This document shows, piece by piece, positions 16,766 through 25,567 of a stretch of DNA of 64,000 bases. The stretch is taken from positions 1 to 64,000 of the forward strand of contig CAZFLR010000006.1 of the NCBI GenBank assembly GCA_964519385.1, in the 5' to 3' direction. The notes below the pieces were generated by a model. The model saw only the letters and a list, made by a program, of their open reading frames with translations. It was not told where the DNA came from and did not search any database. This DNA is from SVFI01 sp964519385. GTDB taxonomy: Bacteria; Bacillota; Clostridia; Lachnospirales; Lachnospiraceae. Made by a program: the position numbers and the translations under genes. Within the stretch, counting starts at the first letter, position 1, and every line of letters begins with the position of its first letter.

Positions 16766-18481
16766 ATGGCAACAAAAGCGTATTATCCAATCAATGAGAT
16801 CGGTGCTGGAAAAGTAGGTTTTTCAAAAACACGTTCTATCATCGAAGCAGCTTTCTACGGAAATAATGTAGTGAAAGTTAACACATTAAAAGAGGCATAT
16901 GAGCTGGCAAAGAATTCGCCGGGTACAGTTGTGACAGACATGCCTATCAAAGACGGTGAGACATTTGGTCTTGAAAAAGATGCAAAGGTTTTATTATTTA
17001 ACGACGGTGCAGTAACAGGACGTTACGCAGCAGCACGCCGTATCAAAGGCGAGCCGGGTGTTGACTCCGTAAAACTTGATAAAGTAGTTATGGATGCAGT
17101 ATATGAGACAAGATGGAAAACTATGTATCATGCAGAGTGCTTCATCGGTCTTGATCCGGAATTTATGGTAAAAGCACACCTTCTTATTCCGGAAGGAGAA
17201 GAGAACATCCTTTACAACTGGATGCTCAACTTCCAGTACATGTCAGACGAGTATGTTAAAATGTACAAAAACTCTAAGGCAATTGCAGACGGCAAAGAAG
17301 CAGACGTATATATCTTCTCTGATCCGCAGTGGGCACCACATGATGCACCTGACGTAGATTACAGTTGCTTAAGCGATCCGCTTACACTTTGCTACTTCGA
17401 TACAAACGAAAACTGTGCAGCTATCCTTGGTATGAGATACTTCGGTGAGCATAAAAAAGGAACGCTTACAATGGCATGGGCTCTTGCTAACAGAAACGGA
17501 TATGCAGCCTGCCACGGTGGACAGAAAGAGTATTCTCTTGAAAGCGGTAAGAAGTTCGTTGCTTCTGTATACGGTCTTTCAGGATCAGGTAAGTCAACAC
17601 TTACACACGCTAAACATGGCGGAAAATATGACAAATTCGGCGGTATCAAGGTTCTTCATGACGATGCATTCATCATCAACACAGATACATGTGCATCTAT
17701 CGCATTAGAGCCGACATACTTTGACAAGACAGCAGACTATCCTACAGGATGTCCGGATAATGAATACTTATTATCTGCTCAGAACTGCTCTTGTACATTA
17801 GATTCAGAAGGCAAGATTCAGCTTGTTACAGAAGATATCAGAAATGGTAACGGACGTGCTATCAAATCTAAATTATGGTCTCCGAACCGTGTAGATAAGA
17901 TTGACGCTCCTGTAAACGCAATCTTCTGGATTATGAAAGACCCTACAATTCCACCTGTAATCAAACTGAAAGGTTCTGCTCTTGCATCAGTTATGGGTGC
18001 TACACTTGCTACTAAGACATCTACAGCAGAACGTGTTGCTGCAGGTACAGATATGAATGCATTAAGAATCGTTCCTTATGCTAACCCATTCAGAACATAT
18101 CCTCTGGTAAATGACTACGAGAAGTTCAAAAAGTTAGTAGAAGAGAAGAACGTAGACTGCTACATCGTTAACACAGGTGACTTCATGGGAACTAAGTGTA
18201 AACCGGCAGATACATTAGGAATTCTTGAAACTATCGTTGAAGGAAAAGCTGAATTTGAACAGTGGGGACCATTCGAGGATATCGAAATCATGTATGACTG
18301 GTCAGGAAAGACAGCAGACTTCAAGCCAAACTTAGATGATGCTGAATATCGCGCTGCATTAAAGGCTGCTATGCAGAACCGTGTAGATGCAGTAGAAGGC
18401 TTCGCATCTAAGAAAGATGGTTATGACAAGCTTCCGGACGAAGCTCTTGCAGCAGTTCAGAAGTTAGTTGATGCATTATAA
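16766..18481 (+). CDS. pckA: Phosphoenolpyruvate carboxykinase (ATP)
   Basis: 571 residues. Interconverts oxaloacetate + ATP and PEP + CO2 + ADP; in anaerobes it often runs toward oxaloacetate. The P-loop GLSGSGKST (about 272-280) and the following metal-binding stretch HDDAFII are diagnostic of ATP-type PEPCK. Somewhat longer than the approximately 530-residue proteobacterial enzyme, as is common in Clostridia. AAGGAGG lies ten bases before ATG. Codon choice is visibly biased (AAC, TAC, TTC, AAA, ATC preferred) relative to neighbouring genes, which suggests very high expression. It is followed by a structured region and terminator. Confidence 0.95.
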   Translation: MATKAYYPINEIGAGKVGFSKTRSIIEAAFYGNNVVKVNTLKEAYELAKNSPGTVVTDMPIKDGETFGLEKDAKVLLFNDGAVTGRYAAARRIKGEPGVDSVKLDKVVMDAVYETRWKTMYHAECFIGLDPEFMVKAHLLIPEGEENILYNWMLNFQYMSDEYVKMYKNSKAIADGKEADVYIFSDPQWAPHDAPDVDYSCLSDPLTLCYFDTNENCAAILGMRYFGEHKKGTLTMAWALANRNGYAACHGGQKEYSLESGKKFVASVYGLSGSGKSTLTHAKHGGKYDKFGGIKVLHDDAFIINTDTCASIALEPTYFDKTADYPTGCPDNEYLLSAQNCSCTLDSEGKIQLVTEDIRNGNGRAIKSKLWSPNRVDKIDAPVNAIFWIMKDPTIPPVIKLKGSALASVMGATLATKTSTAERVAAGTDMNALRIVPYANPFRTYPLVNDYEKFKKLVEEKNVDCYIVNTGDFMGTKCKPADTLGILETIVEGKAEFEQWGPFEDIEIMYDWSGKTADFKPNLDDAEYRAALKAAMQNRVDAVEGFASKKDGYDKLPDEALAAVQKLVDAL

Positions 18482-18512
18482 GATGCATAGATAAAAATTA
18501 AAATAGTTTGGA

Positions 18513-18698
18513 TGTTTATACCCGGTCACGGATAGCGGACATCGCGCTTACAGCGCGGCCTTGGTTAATATCTATTCCAAGAGGTTTCGCAAAAAACTGA
18601 CCGTGAAGAAACAATGTACGGCGTATACAAAGTACAGTAAAACATGTTTTAGAATCCGCAGTGAGATGATTTTTCATCTTTACTGCGGATTTTTTTTA
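18513..18698 (+). ncRNA. Structured RNA candidate downstream of pckA, unidentified
   Basis: This gene-free stretch holds nested complementarity. TATAC (18517-18521) pairs with GTATA (18623-18627), and CGGTCA (18523-18528) with TGACCG (18598-18603). Inside these lie two hairpins, CGCGCT/AGCGCG (18543-18557) and CTTGG/CCAAG (18560-18581). A strong terminator follows at 18653-18698. The arrangement is a multibranch RNA of about 110 bases plus terminator. It may be an independent small RNA or a processed pckA 3' UTR; no good promoter is seen between pckA and it. I do not recognise the family. An open frame crossing it looks non-coding. Confidence 0.45.
18653..18698 (+). terminator. Terminator after pckA and the RNA candidate
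   Basis: AATCCGCAGT...GATGA pairs with TCATC...ACTGCGGATT around a T loop, followed by eight T residues. Its 3' arm overlaps the -35 of the next gene's promoter. Confidence 0.85.
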
Positions 18699-18707
18699 TT
18701 TTATAAT
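18679..18707 (+). promoter_or_regulatory. Promoter of the DUF2974 gene, overlapping a terminator
   Basis: -35 TTTACT at 18679-18684, 17-base spacer made of the terminator arm and T run, -10 TATAAT at 18702-18707. The predicted leader is about 50 bases. Confidence 0.5.
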
Positions 18708-18763
18708 GACTGCAAAGAATTTTTTGGTTTCAGGATGATGATAGCTGTAAGAGGAGTGACAGA

Positions 18764-19909
18764 ATGGCTAATTTTATGGATTATTTGGAATGGCGCGGTG
18801 ATCTGAGCATAAAGCAGTCGCCGTTTAACTGTATAGATAATCTGATTCTAAGTACATTGTCATACATTGATTTTGAGCAGACGGGCTATAATCTTTCGGG
18901 GAAAAGCAATGTGACTATCCGTGAGGCAGGAGAGAAATTTTCCATGCTGCATGCGGATGATAAGATGAAGCTCGGAAGAGTGATTCCGGATGAAATCTTT
19001 GTACTTTTTGATGTGTTATCAAGGTGCAGACGCTTCCGGGAGATGAGGTTATCTTATTATGTGAATCAAATAGACGAGAAGGAAGAAAAGCAGTTCTCTG
19101 CAATTACAGTGGAGCTTGGCGACGGAGATATGTGTATAGCATTCAGGGGAACGGACGATACGATAGTCGGATGGAAAGAGGATTTTAATATGAGCTTTTG
19201 CTCGCCTGTTCCGTCACAGCTTCAGGCTGTAAAATATCTGCATCAGGTGGCACTTACCAGACGCGGACGTATCTATATAGGAGGACATTCCAAGGGGGGG
19301 AATCTTGCCGTTTATGCAGGCGCAATGTGTCATCCGCTGGTAAAAAGAAGAATAAAAAAGATATGCAGCTTCGACAGTCCGGGGTTCACTAAGGAAATGC
19401 TTCAGAGTGATTCGTATCGTGCGGTTGTGGGCAGAATAGAACGGATTGTTCCGCAGTCATCCATGATAGGAATTTTATTTGAACATGATGCGCCTTATGA
19501 GGTGGTGGCAAGCACACAGATTGGACTGTTTCAGCACGATATGTTTTCGTGGCAGGTGCAGGGAAATGATTTTGTCTATGTGGATGATATTTCTGCATCT
19601 TCGACGGGTGTAGAGCATACAATGAAAGAGTTTATCTGCTCAATGTCAGTGGAGGAACGCCGGAAATTTGTAGAGGCACTGTTTTCTATTTTTGAGCAGA
19701 CGGGTGCCAAAACCTTGTCACAGCTAAAGGCAAAGGATGTTGTGTCGATTATCCGCCGTATAAACAGAGAGGAGGATGATAATCGAAGAATTCTTTCCCG
19801 CGCGCTGAGACTACTTGTTCAGATTCTTGAAAAATACTCCCAGCAGCAGATTATAAAACAGGCAGAAAAACGTATGGAGAAAATGAAGATTCTGCCAACG
19901 AAAAAATAG
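18764..19909 (+). CDS. DUF2974 (Mbeg1-like) alpha/beta hydrolase
   Basis: 381 residues with no signal peptide. The nucleophile elbow GGHSKGGNLA (near residue 175) and the preceding VELGDGDMCIAFRGTDDT strand are the lipase-like features of DUF2974 proteins, which are frequent in Firmicutes. CSFDSPGF follows the elbow and EHDAPYEVV lies further on. A cytoplasmic serine esterase or lipase is likely; the substrate is unknown. GAGGAG precedes ATG by seven bases. It is flanked by the pckA terminator and the 6S RNA promoter, so it is a single-gene unit. Confidence 0.8.
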   Translation: MANFMDYLEWRGDLSIKQSPFNCIDNLILSTLSYIDFEQTGYNLSGKSNVTIREAGEKFSMLHADDKMKLGRVIPDEIFVLFDVLSRCRRFREMRLSYYVNQIDEKEEKQFSAITVELGDGDMCIAFRGTDDTIVGWKEDFNMSFCSPVPSQLQAVKYLHQVALTRRGRIYIGGHSKGGNLAVYAGAMCHPLVKRRIKKICSFDSPGFTKEMLQSDSYRAVVGRIERIVPQSSMIGILFEHDAPYEVVASTQIGLFQHDMFSWQVQGNDFVYVDDISASSTGVEHTMKEFICSMSVEERRKFVEALFSIFEQTGAKTLSQLKAKDVVSIIRRINREEDDNRRILSRALRLLVQILEKYSQQQIIKQAEKRMEKMKILPTKK

Positions 19910-19938
19910 TTGTAATACGCGGAGGTTTTGCGTATACT
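19910..19938 (+). promoter_or_regulatory. Promoter of the 6S RNA candidate
   Basis: -35 TTGTAA at 19910-19915, 17-base spacer, -10 TATACT at 19933-19938. It begins at the stop codon region of the upstream gene and predicts a start near 19945. Confidence 0.75.
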
Positions 19939-19944
19939 ATAAGT

Positions 19945-20160
19945 AACCTGGAATGTACGACAATTCCTACTATTTTGAACCTACAGTTACTTTAAACGGG
20001 ACACCTACATTGTTGCACGGATGTCAGGCCTTACCTACGGGTCAGAGGAAGGCAGAAGTGTAATTGCGGTAACCCACCTGGCATTTGCTAGGAGTCAAAG
20101 TGTAGGAACCGGCATTTTGGGGACAAAAGAAAGCAGTCCGAAAGGGCTGTTTTCTTTTGA
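19945..20160 (+). ncRNA. ssrS: Probable 6S RNA
   Basis: A non-coding unit of about 210 bases bounded by a consensus promoter and a strong terminator. It folds into a long interrupted rod. CCTACA and CTTT (19980-19993) pair with AAAG-TGTAGG (20097-20106). After a bubble, GGG (19998-20000) pairs with CCC (20073-20075), ACC with GGT (20068-20070), and TTGCAC (20013-20018) with GTGTAA (20058-20063). GCCTT (20028-20032) pairs with AAGGC (20049-20053) at the tip. The 3' side of the bubble bears a small hairpin, CCTGGC/GCTAGG (20077-20092). A rod with a central bubble and a 3'-side hairpin is the 6S architecture, which sequesters housekeeping RNA polymerase in stationary phase. The family call rests on shape and length, not on a covariance search. 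A local 5' hairpin (19950-19967) is atypical. Confidence 0.62.
20124..20159 (+). terminator. Terminator of the 6S RNA candidate
   Basis: AAAAGAAAGCAGTCC pairs with GGGCTGTTTTCTTTT around a GAAA tetraloop-like turn. It ends about 25 bases before the next start codon. Confidence 0.8.
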
Positions 20161-20183
20161 AATGATATGTGAAAGGGAAGCAT

Positions 20184-22355
20184 ATGAGAAAAAAAGTGAT
20201 GATTCTTCTTACTGCCATAGTGTTTACCTCTCTTGCTTTTGTGATTGGGAGCTCTATGCTGTATCAGAAATCAAGGGAAAGCAGGAAAGAAGAAATTTCA
20301 ATCTCTGAAATAGATTTTTATCTTTCGGTTGCGGATGAGGAGACGGCAGACGGCTTTTTACAGCGATGTGATGAAATACAGAGGGAGAAGGGATATCTTC
20401 CGAAGGAAGAGACGATGCAGTCACTGATTACATATATGAATGAGATGCAGCCTGAGCTTGAGATGGATTATAGGGAGGCAGGTGTTGTCTCCGTCAGCGG
20501 AAACACTCTGCTTGCCAAGACAGAGCAGGAGGAGTTTTTGCAGGAATATACCCAGATTACCCGGAATGAGACGGAGGAAACGTCGGAAACCCCGCAGCCC
20601 GGTGATATTATCAGTGTGTTCGGTACAAAGGATAAAATTTTGAATATCGTTGAAATCCGGGATGGAACAGTCCTTCTTAAGACGGCCTGGATTAAGGGAA
20701 ATACAGAGAATAAGCTGACGGTCATGTATGGGGATAATGAGTTTGCACTGGCTAACTATGACAAGGAATATAACGGTTATGAGGACATTGTGGATATTAC
20801 AGTCAAAGACGGCGGAGCAGCTTTGGTTACAGCTTATACGGACAAGATAAATGCAAAGCTTTTGTCCGTCAGGGATGGAAAAATTGAACTGGAAGGAGCA
20901 GGCATTTTTCCTTATACGGAGCATATACAGGTATACAAATTATACGGAGAATATGAGCCTTATACGCTGGCGGATTTAAAAATCGGTTATGCTTTTACGG
21001 ATTTTGTGCTGAATGACAAAAAAGAAATTGTGGCAGCACTTGTCTCAGGCGAAGGATATCTGGATAAAATCCGTGTTGTCGTAAAGACGACAGGATTTGA
21101 GTCACCGTACCATGAGTCGGTTGTGCTCTGCTGTGATACGGATATGGAGTGGAGCAGCGGAGATAAATCGGGAGTGACGGAGAACGGAACGGAATTGGAG
21201 ATAAATGCGGAGAGTGAAATGTTTGACAGCACAAGAATCCGCTTTTCGCCGGTCGCGCTTTCGGCAAAAATCAAACTGCCGTCCGTGGAAAGAAATCAGG
21301 GGACACCGGCCTACAGGGGAACGATTGAGATAGAGAAAACCCCGGACGGGCTCCTTGTAATCAATGAGCTTTTGCTGGATGAATATCTGTATTCGGTTGT
21401 GCCGAGTGAAATGCCGGCAAACTATCCGCTTGAGGCATTAAAGGCGCAGGCGGTCAGCGCACGAACCTACGCTTATGCGCATATGAACAGCTCAAGCCTT
21501 CAAAGCTACGGGGCACATGTGGATGACAGTGCAGCATTTCAGGTGTATAATAATATCTCCGAAAATGATATGACAACGCGTGCTGTGCGCGAGACGGAGG
21601 GAATAATTGTCTGTAAGAATCAAAAACCGGTCACCACATATTTTTATTCGACCTCCTGTGGTTATGGAACTGATTTGAGTGCGTGGATGGCAGAGAATGA
21701 CGATTATCTGAGGTCGCATAAAATCGGTGAGGGAAACAGTCTTGATTTGACGGATAACGTGACGTTTGACGAGTATATCCGTGGCAGGGATTTGGACTGT
21801 TATGAGGCGGAAGAGACATATTTTCGCTGGAAATATGAGACAGCCGTCAATGAGGAACTGCTTTTGAAAAATCTAAAAAAAAGATATCATGCAAATCCGC
21901 AGCAGGTTTTGACCGGGACGGAAGAGGGCTTTGTTTCAAGAGAAATAGATGCATTCGGTGAGTTGACGGACATTGCAGTTATAAAACGCGCCGGAGGCGG
22001 AGCTGTAACCGAGCTTTTGCTGACCGGAACAGAGAATACCGTCAAAATTTTGTCTGAGAAGAATGCGCGCTATATTTTGGCGGGCGAGAATACGAAGCTT
22101 TCCTATGGTGAAAATTATTCTAAGGAAGGGAAGGCAGACGGAATGCTTCCGAGTGCTTTCCTGACGATTGAGCCGGAGCTGAAGGACGGAAAGATTACTG
22201 CCTTACGGATTTTCGGAGGCGGCTTCGGACATGGCATCGGTATGAGCCAGAACGGGGCAAAACAGATGGCAAAAAGGGAAATGGGGTTTGATGAGATTTT
22301 GAGTTTCTTCTATGCGGAGACGGAACTTGAGGAAATGAAGAAGGAAGAGAAATGA
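20184..22355 (+). CDS. SpoIID/LytB domain protein, membrane-anchored
   Basis: 723 residues. One N-terminal membrane helix (about 5-26), a long unrecognised N-terminal region of about 380 residues, then a SpoIID domain. That domain shows VINELLLDEYLYSVVPSEMP with the catalytic Glu, the LKAQAVSARTYA helix, and FYSTSCGYGTD. It closes near the C-terminus with GGGFGHGIGMSQNGAKQMA. SpoIID enzymes are lytic transglycosylases that cut denuded glycan strands; homologues outside sporulation act in wall remodelling. ATG 20184 is preceded by AAGGGA; a GTG 15 bases earlier is also in frame. The stop overlaps the next start (ATGA), so this is the first gene of a four-gene envelope operon. Confidence 0.85.
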   Translation: MRKKVMILLTAIVFTSLAFVIGSSMLYQKSRESRKEEISISEIDFYLSVADEETADGFLQRCDEIQREKGYLPKEETMQSLITYMNEMQPELEMDYREAGVVSVSGNTLLAKTEQEEFLQEYTQITRNETEETSETPQPGDIISVFGTKDKILNIVEIRDGTVLLKTAWIKGNTENKLTVMYGDNEFALANYDKEYNGYEDIVDITVKDGGAALVTAYTDKINAKLLSVRDGKIELEGAGIFPYTEHIQVYKLYGEYEPYTLADLKIGYAFTDFVLNDKKEIVAALVSGEGYLDKIRVVVKTTGFESPYHESVVLCCDTDMEWSSGDKSGVTENGTELEINAESEMFDSTRIRFSPVALSAKIKLPSVERNQGTPAYRGTIEIEKTPDGLLVINELLLDEYLYSVVPSEMPANYPLEALKAQAVSARTYAYAHMNSSSLQSYGAHVDDSAAFQVYNNISENDMTTRAVRETEGIIVCKNQKPVTTYFYSTSCGYGTDLSAWMAENDDYLRSHKIGEGNSLDLTDNVTFDEYIRGRDLDCYEAEETYFRWKYETAVNEELLLKNLKKRYHANPQQVLTGTEEGFVSREIDAFGELTDIAVIKRAGGGAVTELLLTGTENTVKILSEKNARYILAGENTKLSYGENYSKEGKADGMLPSAFLTIEPELKDGKITALRIFGGGFGHGIGMSQNGAKQMAKREMGFDEILSFFYAETELEEMKKEEK

Positions 22356-23218
22356 TTCGTAAAATATATCTGATTGGAAAAGAATATATGCATATGATGC
22401 GCAAGTACCATATAGGAGCCTACGCGTCCAGTATAGCATTTTTTACCTACCTTTCACTTGTTCCCATGCTCCTTGTGTTTTTTTCGGTATTGCCTTATAC
22501 ACCACTGACGGAAGCAAAGCTGATGACAATCGCGACGAAAATCTTACCGGAATATCTCTCGCCTGTCTCGGTTTCCGTTATATCGAACATGTATGACAAT
22601 TCGGGAACGGTTTTGTCGATTACGCTGCTTGTCTTAATCTGGTCGGGAGGAAAAGGAATGCTTGCCCTTCTGAGGGCACTGAATGTCATCAACCAGACGG
22701 AAGAGAAACGTAATTATGTACGACTGCGTTTGCGGGCAAGTGTATATACGGTAATTATGCTTTTGATGGTTATTGTTTTGCTGGTGCTTGTTGTATTCGG
22801 CGAATGGATTGCCAGAGTTTTGAACGGTATTTTCCCGTATATTCATCTGCTGTTTGATGCATTGTTCAGCTTCAGACCGCTTTTTATGACGGCAATGCTC
22901 ACACTGTTTTTCGGAGCGGTGTTTACGTGGATTCCGAATTGTAAAAAAAGTTTTTTGTATGAACTGCCCGGCGCATTTATTTCAAGTGTTGCGTGGTATT
23001 TTGCATCGTGGATTTTTTCCGTATATGTAAATCACTTTTTTTCCTATAACATATATGGAAGTGTTGCCACGGTGACGGTGGTAATGCTGTGGCTGTATCT
23101 TTGTTTTTATATTGTGCTGGCAGGGGCTCTTCTGAATCGCTTCCTGCTTCCGGCAATTGAATTACTGCATCAAATCTTACACAAGAGAAAGAGAGAACGA
23201 AAAGGAAATGTTGTTTAA
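22352..23218 (+). CDS. YihY/BrkB family membrane protein
   Basis: 288 residues with about six membrane helices. SIAFFTYLSLVPMLLVFF near the N-terminus and the central SGGKGMLALLRALNVI and late YGSVATVTVVMLWLYLCFYIVL blocks are typical of the YihY/BrkB (formerly RNase BN) family, whose function is not established. It overlaps SpoIID by four bases and the MBOAT gene by eleven, so it belongs to the same operon. Confidence 0.88.
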   Translation: MIRKIYLIGKEYMHMMRKYHIGAYASSIAFFTYLSLVPMLLVFFSVLPYTPLTEAKLMTIATKILPEYLSPVSVSVISNMYDNSGTVLSITLLVLIWSGGKGMLALLRALNVINQTEEKRNYVRLRLRASVYTVIMLLMVIVLLVLVVFGEWIARVLNGIFPYIHLLFDALFSFRPLFMTAMLTLFFGAVFTWIPNCKKSFLYELPGAFISSVAWYFASWIFSVYVNHFFSYNIYGSVATVTVVMLWLYLCFYIVLAGALLNRFLLPAIELLHQILHKRKRERKGNVV

Positions 23219-24569
23219 TTCCATGTCATTTTTTATCTTTTTTCCGGTTGTGGTATTGCTATACTATGTAATTCCGGACAGGATAAAAAAGTATTGGCTT
23301 TTGGGAGCAGGTCTCTATTTTTATACCTTCCTGAATCCGAAGAACATTATCATATTGTTGTTTTGTATTACGGTTACTTATGTGTGCGCGAGGCGAATAT
23401 CCGGAGCCGGAAATGACACAAGGAAAAAACTGTGGCTGGCGGCTTGCAGCATTGTTTGTCTTGGGGTACTGTTTTTGGGCAAATACTATAATTTCGCGAT
23501 TGGAATCAGCTTTTACATTTTTCAGGCAATCGGGTATACCGTGGATGTATATCGAAGAGAGGTTCTATGCGAGAAAAACTTTTTTGACCATGCTTTGTTT
23601 GTTAGTTTCTTCCCGTTGATTCTGTCAGGACCGATTGAGCGGAGCAGAAATTTACTGCCACAGCTAAAACAGCCTCAGCATTTTGATGAAAGAAAAGTAC
23701 AGAGCGGACTTTTGCTGATGATGACGGGATATTTTGAAAAGCTTGTCGTGGCAGAAACGGCGGCGATAGCCGTGAATTATACATTTGAAAATTTCCGCCG
23801 GCTGGACGCGCCAATCCTTATTTTCGGAATGTTTGCATTTTCTATTCAGCTATACGCGGATTTTTCGGGGTACAGTCACATTGCAATCGGGGCGGCGAAG
23901 GTTCTCGGAATTGAAATTATGCAGAATTTCCGACAGCCGTATCTGGCAACATCCATAAGGGAATTCTGGCATCGCTGGCATATCAGTCTTTCGGGATGGT
24001 TTAGAGATTATCTGTATATTCCGCTCGGAGGAAGCAAAAAAGGGACTCTGCGTAAGTATGTGAATTTGTGCACGGTCTTTTTGGTCAGCGGACTGTGGCA
24101 CGGAATAAGCTGGCATTTTTTATTCTGGGGCCTGCTGAACGGAGCAGGTCAGGTGCTTGAGGATATCCTGAGCGGGTGTCATATAAAAAAACTGCCACAA
24201 ATTTTGGAAATGATTAAGACCTTTGTTTTCTGGAGTGTTACCCTGATATTTTTCCGGAGTCCTTCGCTTCGGGAAGGAGTGGAATATCTGTGGTATATGT
24301 TCACAAGATGGAGCACAACAGGCGCGGGCTTATCGTGTGAGGCATTTGGATTTACCGTGTTTGAAATGCTTTGTTTCGTTGCAGGCATCGTGATACTTTT
24401 TGTAGCGGACAGGTTAAGAGAGGCGCATCGTCCGCCTGAAGAGTTGCTCCTTTCGGTAAGTGTACCGGTGCGCTGGACCTTCTGTCTGCTGTTTTGCCTT
24501 TTTATCGTGCTTGTGGCATTTCGAAGCTTTGGACAGAGTGCATCCAGCTTCATATATTTTCAGTTTTGA
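23208..24569 (+). CDS. MBOAT O-acyltransferase (AlgI/DltB type), first copy
   Basis: 453 residues, about ten membrane segments. MLFNSMSFFIFFPVV is the usual beginning of AlgI/DltB-type proteins and fixes the start inside the end of the upstream gene, although a longer frame exists. QPYLATSIREFWHRWHISLSGWFRDYLYIPLGG is the family signature, and GLWHGISWHFLFWG holds the catalytic His. Such proteins pass acyl groups, usually acetyl or D-alanyl, across the membrane to a polysaccharide. The partner SGNH-like protein starts eight bases after the stop. No dltA or dltC is present, so O-acetylation of a wall or exopolymer is more likely than D-alanylation. Confidence 0.92.
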   Translation: MLFNSMSFFIFFPVVVLLYYVIPDRIKKYWLLGAGLYFYTFLNPKNIIILLFCITVTYVCARRISGAGNDTRKKLWLAACSIVCLGVLFLGKYYNFAIGISFYIFQAIGYTVDVYRREVLCEKNFFDHALFVSFFPLILSGPIERSRNLLPQLKQPQHFDERKVQSGLLLMMTGYFEKLVVAETAAIAVNYTFENFRRLDAPILIFGMFAFSIQLYADFSGYSHIAIGAAKVLGIEIMQNFRQPYLATSIREFWHRWHISLSGWFRDYLYIPLGGSKKGTLRKYVNLCTVFLVSGLWHGISWHFLFWGLLNGAGQVLEDILSGCHIKKLPQILEMIKTFVFWSVTLIFFRSPSLREGVEYLWYMFTRWSTTGAGLSCEAFGFTVFEMLCFVAGIVILFVADRLREAHRPPEELLLSVSVPVRWTFCLLFCLFIVLVAFRSFGQSASSFIYFQF

Positions 24570-24577
24570 GGTGACAT

Positions 24578-25507
24578 ATGAAAAAATTTATCCTGAAGGC
24601 GGTGTTGTTTGCCGGACTGTTTGGGCTGCTGTTTTTCGGCTTGTGTGCCTGGAGCGCGGTTCCGTCGTGCAAGACTTTCTGGGCACGGGTGACCAATACG
24701 ACAGATTATATAGAGAATACAGCCGTGAAAGAGATTTTACCGGCGATAGAAGCCGTCTCACGGGAGGACGGGAAAAAGAAGCTGATTATCGGTGACAGTG
24801 TCTGTTACAGAATGTTTGACCGCAGCCGTGAAAAAAATAAAGATTATTGCATCGCTGCCACAAACCGGGGCCTTGGAATGTCAGGCCAGTACATTCTCGG
24901 GAGGATATTTCTTGAGAAGCATCCGGAGGCGACGGATATCTATCTGATTATTACGACGAATACACTGATTACAGGATATGAGACGGTACATGGATACCAA
25001 TATGCGGTACAGCCTTTTGTACAGACAGGGTATATCGATTATTTGGATGAAAAAACACTCGATGAGATGAAAAAGACTTACGGAAGCTTTGTGCTGAATA
25101 AGCGGATGCTGAGGTTTATTGACGAATCTCCGGTGGCAAAGAAGCTGTATCTGAATCTTCTCAATACCTATTTTGCAAAAAGTGTGAAAATGGAAATTCC
25201 GGATACAGTCGTGAGGAATATTATAAGGCTGGATGAGCTTTGTGAGAGCAGGGGAGTTACCCTGCATCTTCTCCCGGCTCCGCTTCCGGATATGCAGCAA
25301 AGACGTGAGCTGGAGGCTGAACTGGAAATGCTGTATAAGGAGACAAAGCTGTATGAGCGATTTCCCGGCTATTATCAAAATCTGACCTACTATCCGGAAG
25401 AATATTTTTCGGACGGTATTCATCCGGATCTCGATGAAGAGGGAATGGGGGGACTGATTTTGGATATACAGACCAGAAACGATACAATGAAGGATTTTAT
25501 TCCTTGA
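24578..25507 (+). CDS. SGNH/GDSL-like extracytoplasmic partner of MBOAT
   Basis: 309 residues. N-terminal membrane helix (about 5-27), then an exported domain. LIIGDSVCYRMF has the GDS nucleophile motif and YFSDGIHPDLDEEG has the Asp-x-x-His pair near the C-terminus, so a complete Ser-Asp-His triad is possible. This architecture matches the acetyl-transferring partners of MBOAT proteins such as AlgJ/AlgX or DltD. GAGGTGA spans the MBOAT stop and supplies the ribosome site. It is the last gene of the operon and is followed by a strong terminator. Confidence 0.78.
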   Translation: MKKFILKAVLFAGLFGLLFFGLCAWSAVPSCKTFWARVTNTTDYIENTAVKEILPAIEAVSREDGKKKLIIGDSVCYRMFDRSREKNKDYCIAATNRGLGMSGQYILGRIFLEKHPEATDIYLIITTNTLITGYETVHGYQYAVQPFVQTGYIDYLDEKTLDEMKKTYGSFVLNKRMLRFIDESPVAKKLYLNLLNTYFAKSVKMEIPDTVVRNIIRLDELCESRGVTLHLLPAPLPDMQQRRELEAELEMLYKETKLYERFPGYYQNLTYYPEEYFSDGIHPDLDEEGMGGLILDIQTRNDTMKDFIP

Positions 25508-25517
25508 GGAAGGGTTA

Positions 25518-25549
25518 AAAAAAGCCTCTGCGGACGCAGAGGCTTTTTG
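25518..25549. terminator. Bidirectional terminator between SGNH and purine permease genes
   Basis: AAAAAGCCTCTGC pairs perfectly with GCAGAGGCTTTTT around GGAC. Confidence 0.92.
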
Positions 25550-25567
25550 ATTGTGCAGGAACGTAAT

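Noticed and set aside
18561..18806. Short open frame crossing the post-pckA RNA, terminator and next promoter
   Set aside because: It runs through a terminator hairpin and a promoter, and lacks a ribosome site.
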